Positions 23,074 to 24,078 of a stretch of 24,078 nt of DNA are shown one piece after another. Position 1 is the first letter of the stretch, and each line of letters begins with the position of its first letter. The notes under the pieces were generated by a model. That model made no database searches. It was not told where the DNA came from and saw nothing but the letters and a program-made list of their open reading frames with translations. Both the position numbers and the translations under genes were made by a program. The DNA comes from CALIZF01 sp046292445 (GTDB taxonomy: Bacteria; Pseudomonadota; Alphaproteobacteria; Rhodobacterales; Rhodobacteraceae): NCBI GenBank assembly GCA_046292445.1, contig JBKBQT010000032.1, positions 1-24,078 of the forward strand, read 5' to 3'.

Positions 23074-24078
23074 CACCCGTCCTCCAACGCGAGGATGAGG
23101 CCGACGGCGAACAGCAGCGTCATGGCCGGCGGGCTCCAGGCCGCGAGGGCGACGGGGATCTGCCCCTGATTGCCCAGAAGCTGCGCGAAATTGCGCAGCA
23201 CGAACAACGCGAACCCGGCGATCAGCGCCATCAGCACGCGCGGCCCGGTGCGCCCCAGCCGCGCGTGCCGCATGCTGAACCCGGCCGCCAGCAGAACCAT
23301 CCCGGCCAGAAGCAGCGGCTGCGCCAGTTCCTGCTGCAACCATACCCGGTGCTCGCGCGCCGAAAAGCCGGCCCGCTCGAGGCTGGCGATGAAGCCGGGC
23401 AGATCCCAGACCGAGATCGCCAGCGCCGAGCCGAAACTGTCGCGGATCGTCTCGGCCGTCAGGTCGGTGGCCAGTTCCGCCGTCGCCATGCGCCGCGCGC
23501 TCTGTTCGGGGTTGTCCTCGAACAGCCGCCATTCCTTGGCGTCACGCAGCATCCATCGCCCCGGCGCAAGGCTGGCCACGGCGGCAAGGATGCGCGCGCG
23601 GGGCTGGCCGCGCGCATCGAAGGTCAGGAAGGTGACGTCGTAAAGCTCGGTCGCATCGCGGTTGGCCCGCGCGGCGCGGATGAGCGTCTGGCCATCCTCG
23701 CTCGCCTGCCGCAGCCAGAGCCCCTCGGGGCTGACCTGCAGGAGGGCCGAGCGGCCTTGGGTGATCTCGGTGAGCCGCTGGTCATGGCTGCGGCCCGTGG
23801 CCGCCACCAGCGGGTTGAAGAGGGCGACGGCGACGATCCCCAGCAGGAACGCCGCCGCCGCCGGCGCGGCCGCCGCGCGCAGGGCCGAGCGGCCGGCGGC
23901 GCGCGTGACCACCAGTTCGGACGACCGCGCCAGCGACAGGAACAGGGCGACCGTGGACATCAGCACCAGCAGCGGCAGCATCTGGTAGATCGCCCGCGGC
24001 GCCTTGAGCGCGGCGAGGATCGCCGCATCGCGGGCGGTCATGGCGCTGGCGGCATGGGCGCGGATCAGCTCGACCATG
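23073..24078 (-). CDS. lptG: LPS export permease LptG, 5' end outside the window
   Basis: Inner-membrane permease that, with LptF and the ATPase LptB, extracts LPS from the membrane and feeds it to the periplasmic bridge. About 335 residues are visible; the family has about 360-370. The in-frame ATG at the window edge (MVELIRAHA) is internal, so the first membrane segment is missing. Recognisable parts are APRAIYQMLPLLVLMSTVAL and LARSSELVVTRAAGRS, the coupling-helix region touching LptB. A periplasmic jellyroll domain follows, then three C-terminal membrane segments (LLLAGMVLLAAGFSMRHAR, a second starting at VLMALIAGFALFVLRNFAQL, and MTLLFAVGLILALE). lptF is expected next, beyond the window. 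Confidence 0.93.
   Translation of the reverse strand, partial: MVELIRAHAASAMTARDAAILAALKAPRAIYQMLPLLVLMSTVALFLSLARSSELVVTRAAGRSALRAAAAPAAAAFLLGIVAVALFNPLVAATGRSHDQRLTEITQGRSALLQVSPEGLWLRQASEDGQTLIRAARANRDATELYDVTFLTFDARGQPRARILAAVASLAPGRWMLRDAKEWRLFEDNPEQSARRMATAELATDLTAETIRDSFGSALAISVWDLPGFIASLERAGFSAREHRVWLQQELAQPLLLAGMVLLAAGFSMRHARLGRTGPRVLMALIAGFALFVLRNFAQLLGNQGQIPVALAAWSPPAMTLLFAVGLILALEDG

Noticed and set aside
20602..23169. An 855-codon plus-strand frame antisense to lptD and surA
   Set aside because: Same composition effect; lptD and surA motifs are clear on the minus strand.

Overview
This is a high-GC stretch of ordinary bacterial chromosome. The gene families and their order (soxDAG, purF-cvpA-radA with a PqiA-family gene, prfA-prmC-DUF4167, lptG-lptD-surA-pdxA-rsmA) point to an alphaproteobacterium, most likely of the Rhodobacterales/Rhodobacteraceae. 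That assignment is an inference from family knowledge. I saw no IS element, phage gene, CRISPR array, tRNA, rRNA or defence-system gene. The coding content is almost entirely housekeeping genes, packed tightly with many 1-8 bp overlaps.

Layout. (1) 39-3893, plus strand: soxD, soxA and soxG of heterotetrameric sarcosine oxidase, with overlapping stops and starts; soxB would lie outside the window. A short AT-richer element and a hairpin follow. (2) 4002-4667, minus: a small SDR oxidoreductase without an obvious catalytic Ser. It is divergent from bioY (4776-5330, plus), the biotin ECF transporter S component, which has a clear promoter, a 15-bp palindromic operator candidate and a strong Shine-Dalgarno (SD) site. 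(3) 5366-9405, minus: PqiA-like membrane protein, radA, cvpA and purF in transcription order. (4) 9596-10435, minus: mazG, divergent from an atypical SDR epimerase-like gene (10479-11420) and an M20 amidohydrolase (11476-12639). (5) A small monoheme cytochrome c (12656-13078, minus), divergent from a run of plus genes: an agmatinase-family ureohydrolase, a DUF1499 protein, prfA, prmC and a DUF4167 protein (13231-17780). (6) 17817-24078, minus: rsmA, pdxA, surA, lptD and a truncated lptG, the conserved outer-membrane-biogenesis/ribosome-maturation cluster, transcribed from lptG to rsmA.

How the genes work together. SoxDAG (with SoxB) demethylates sarcosine to glycine and passes the one-carbon unit to tetrahydrofolate. 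PrfA terminates translation at UAA/UAG, and PrmC methylates the GGQ glutamine of release factors. LptG drives and LptD completes LPS export to the outer surface, while SurA is the periplasmic chaperone for outer-membrane proteins such as LptD. PdxA makes a pyridoxal-phosphate precursor, and RsmA dimethylates 16S rRNA.

I did not find an undescribed multi-gene system. The points most worth a second look are: two related intergenic elements (3928-3961 and 9493-9523) that resemble a dispersed Rhodobacterales repeat; the bioY operator palindrome; inverted repeats placed at the stop codons of convergent gene pairs; a shared CTAGAAC -10-like box before purF and the agmatinase; and the DUF4167 protein with its charged, repeat-expanded tail.
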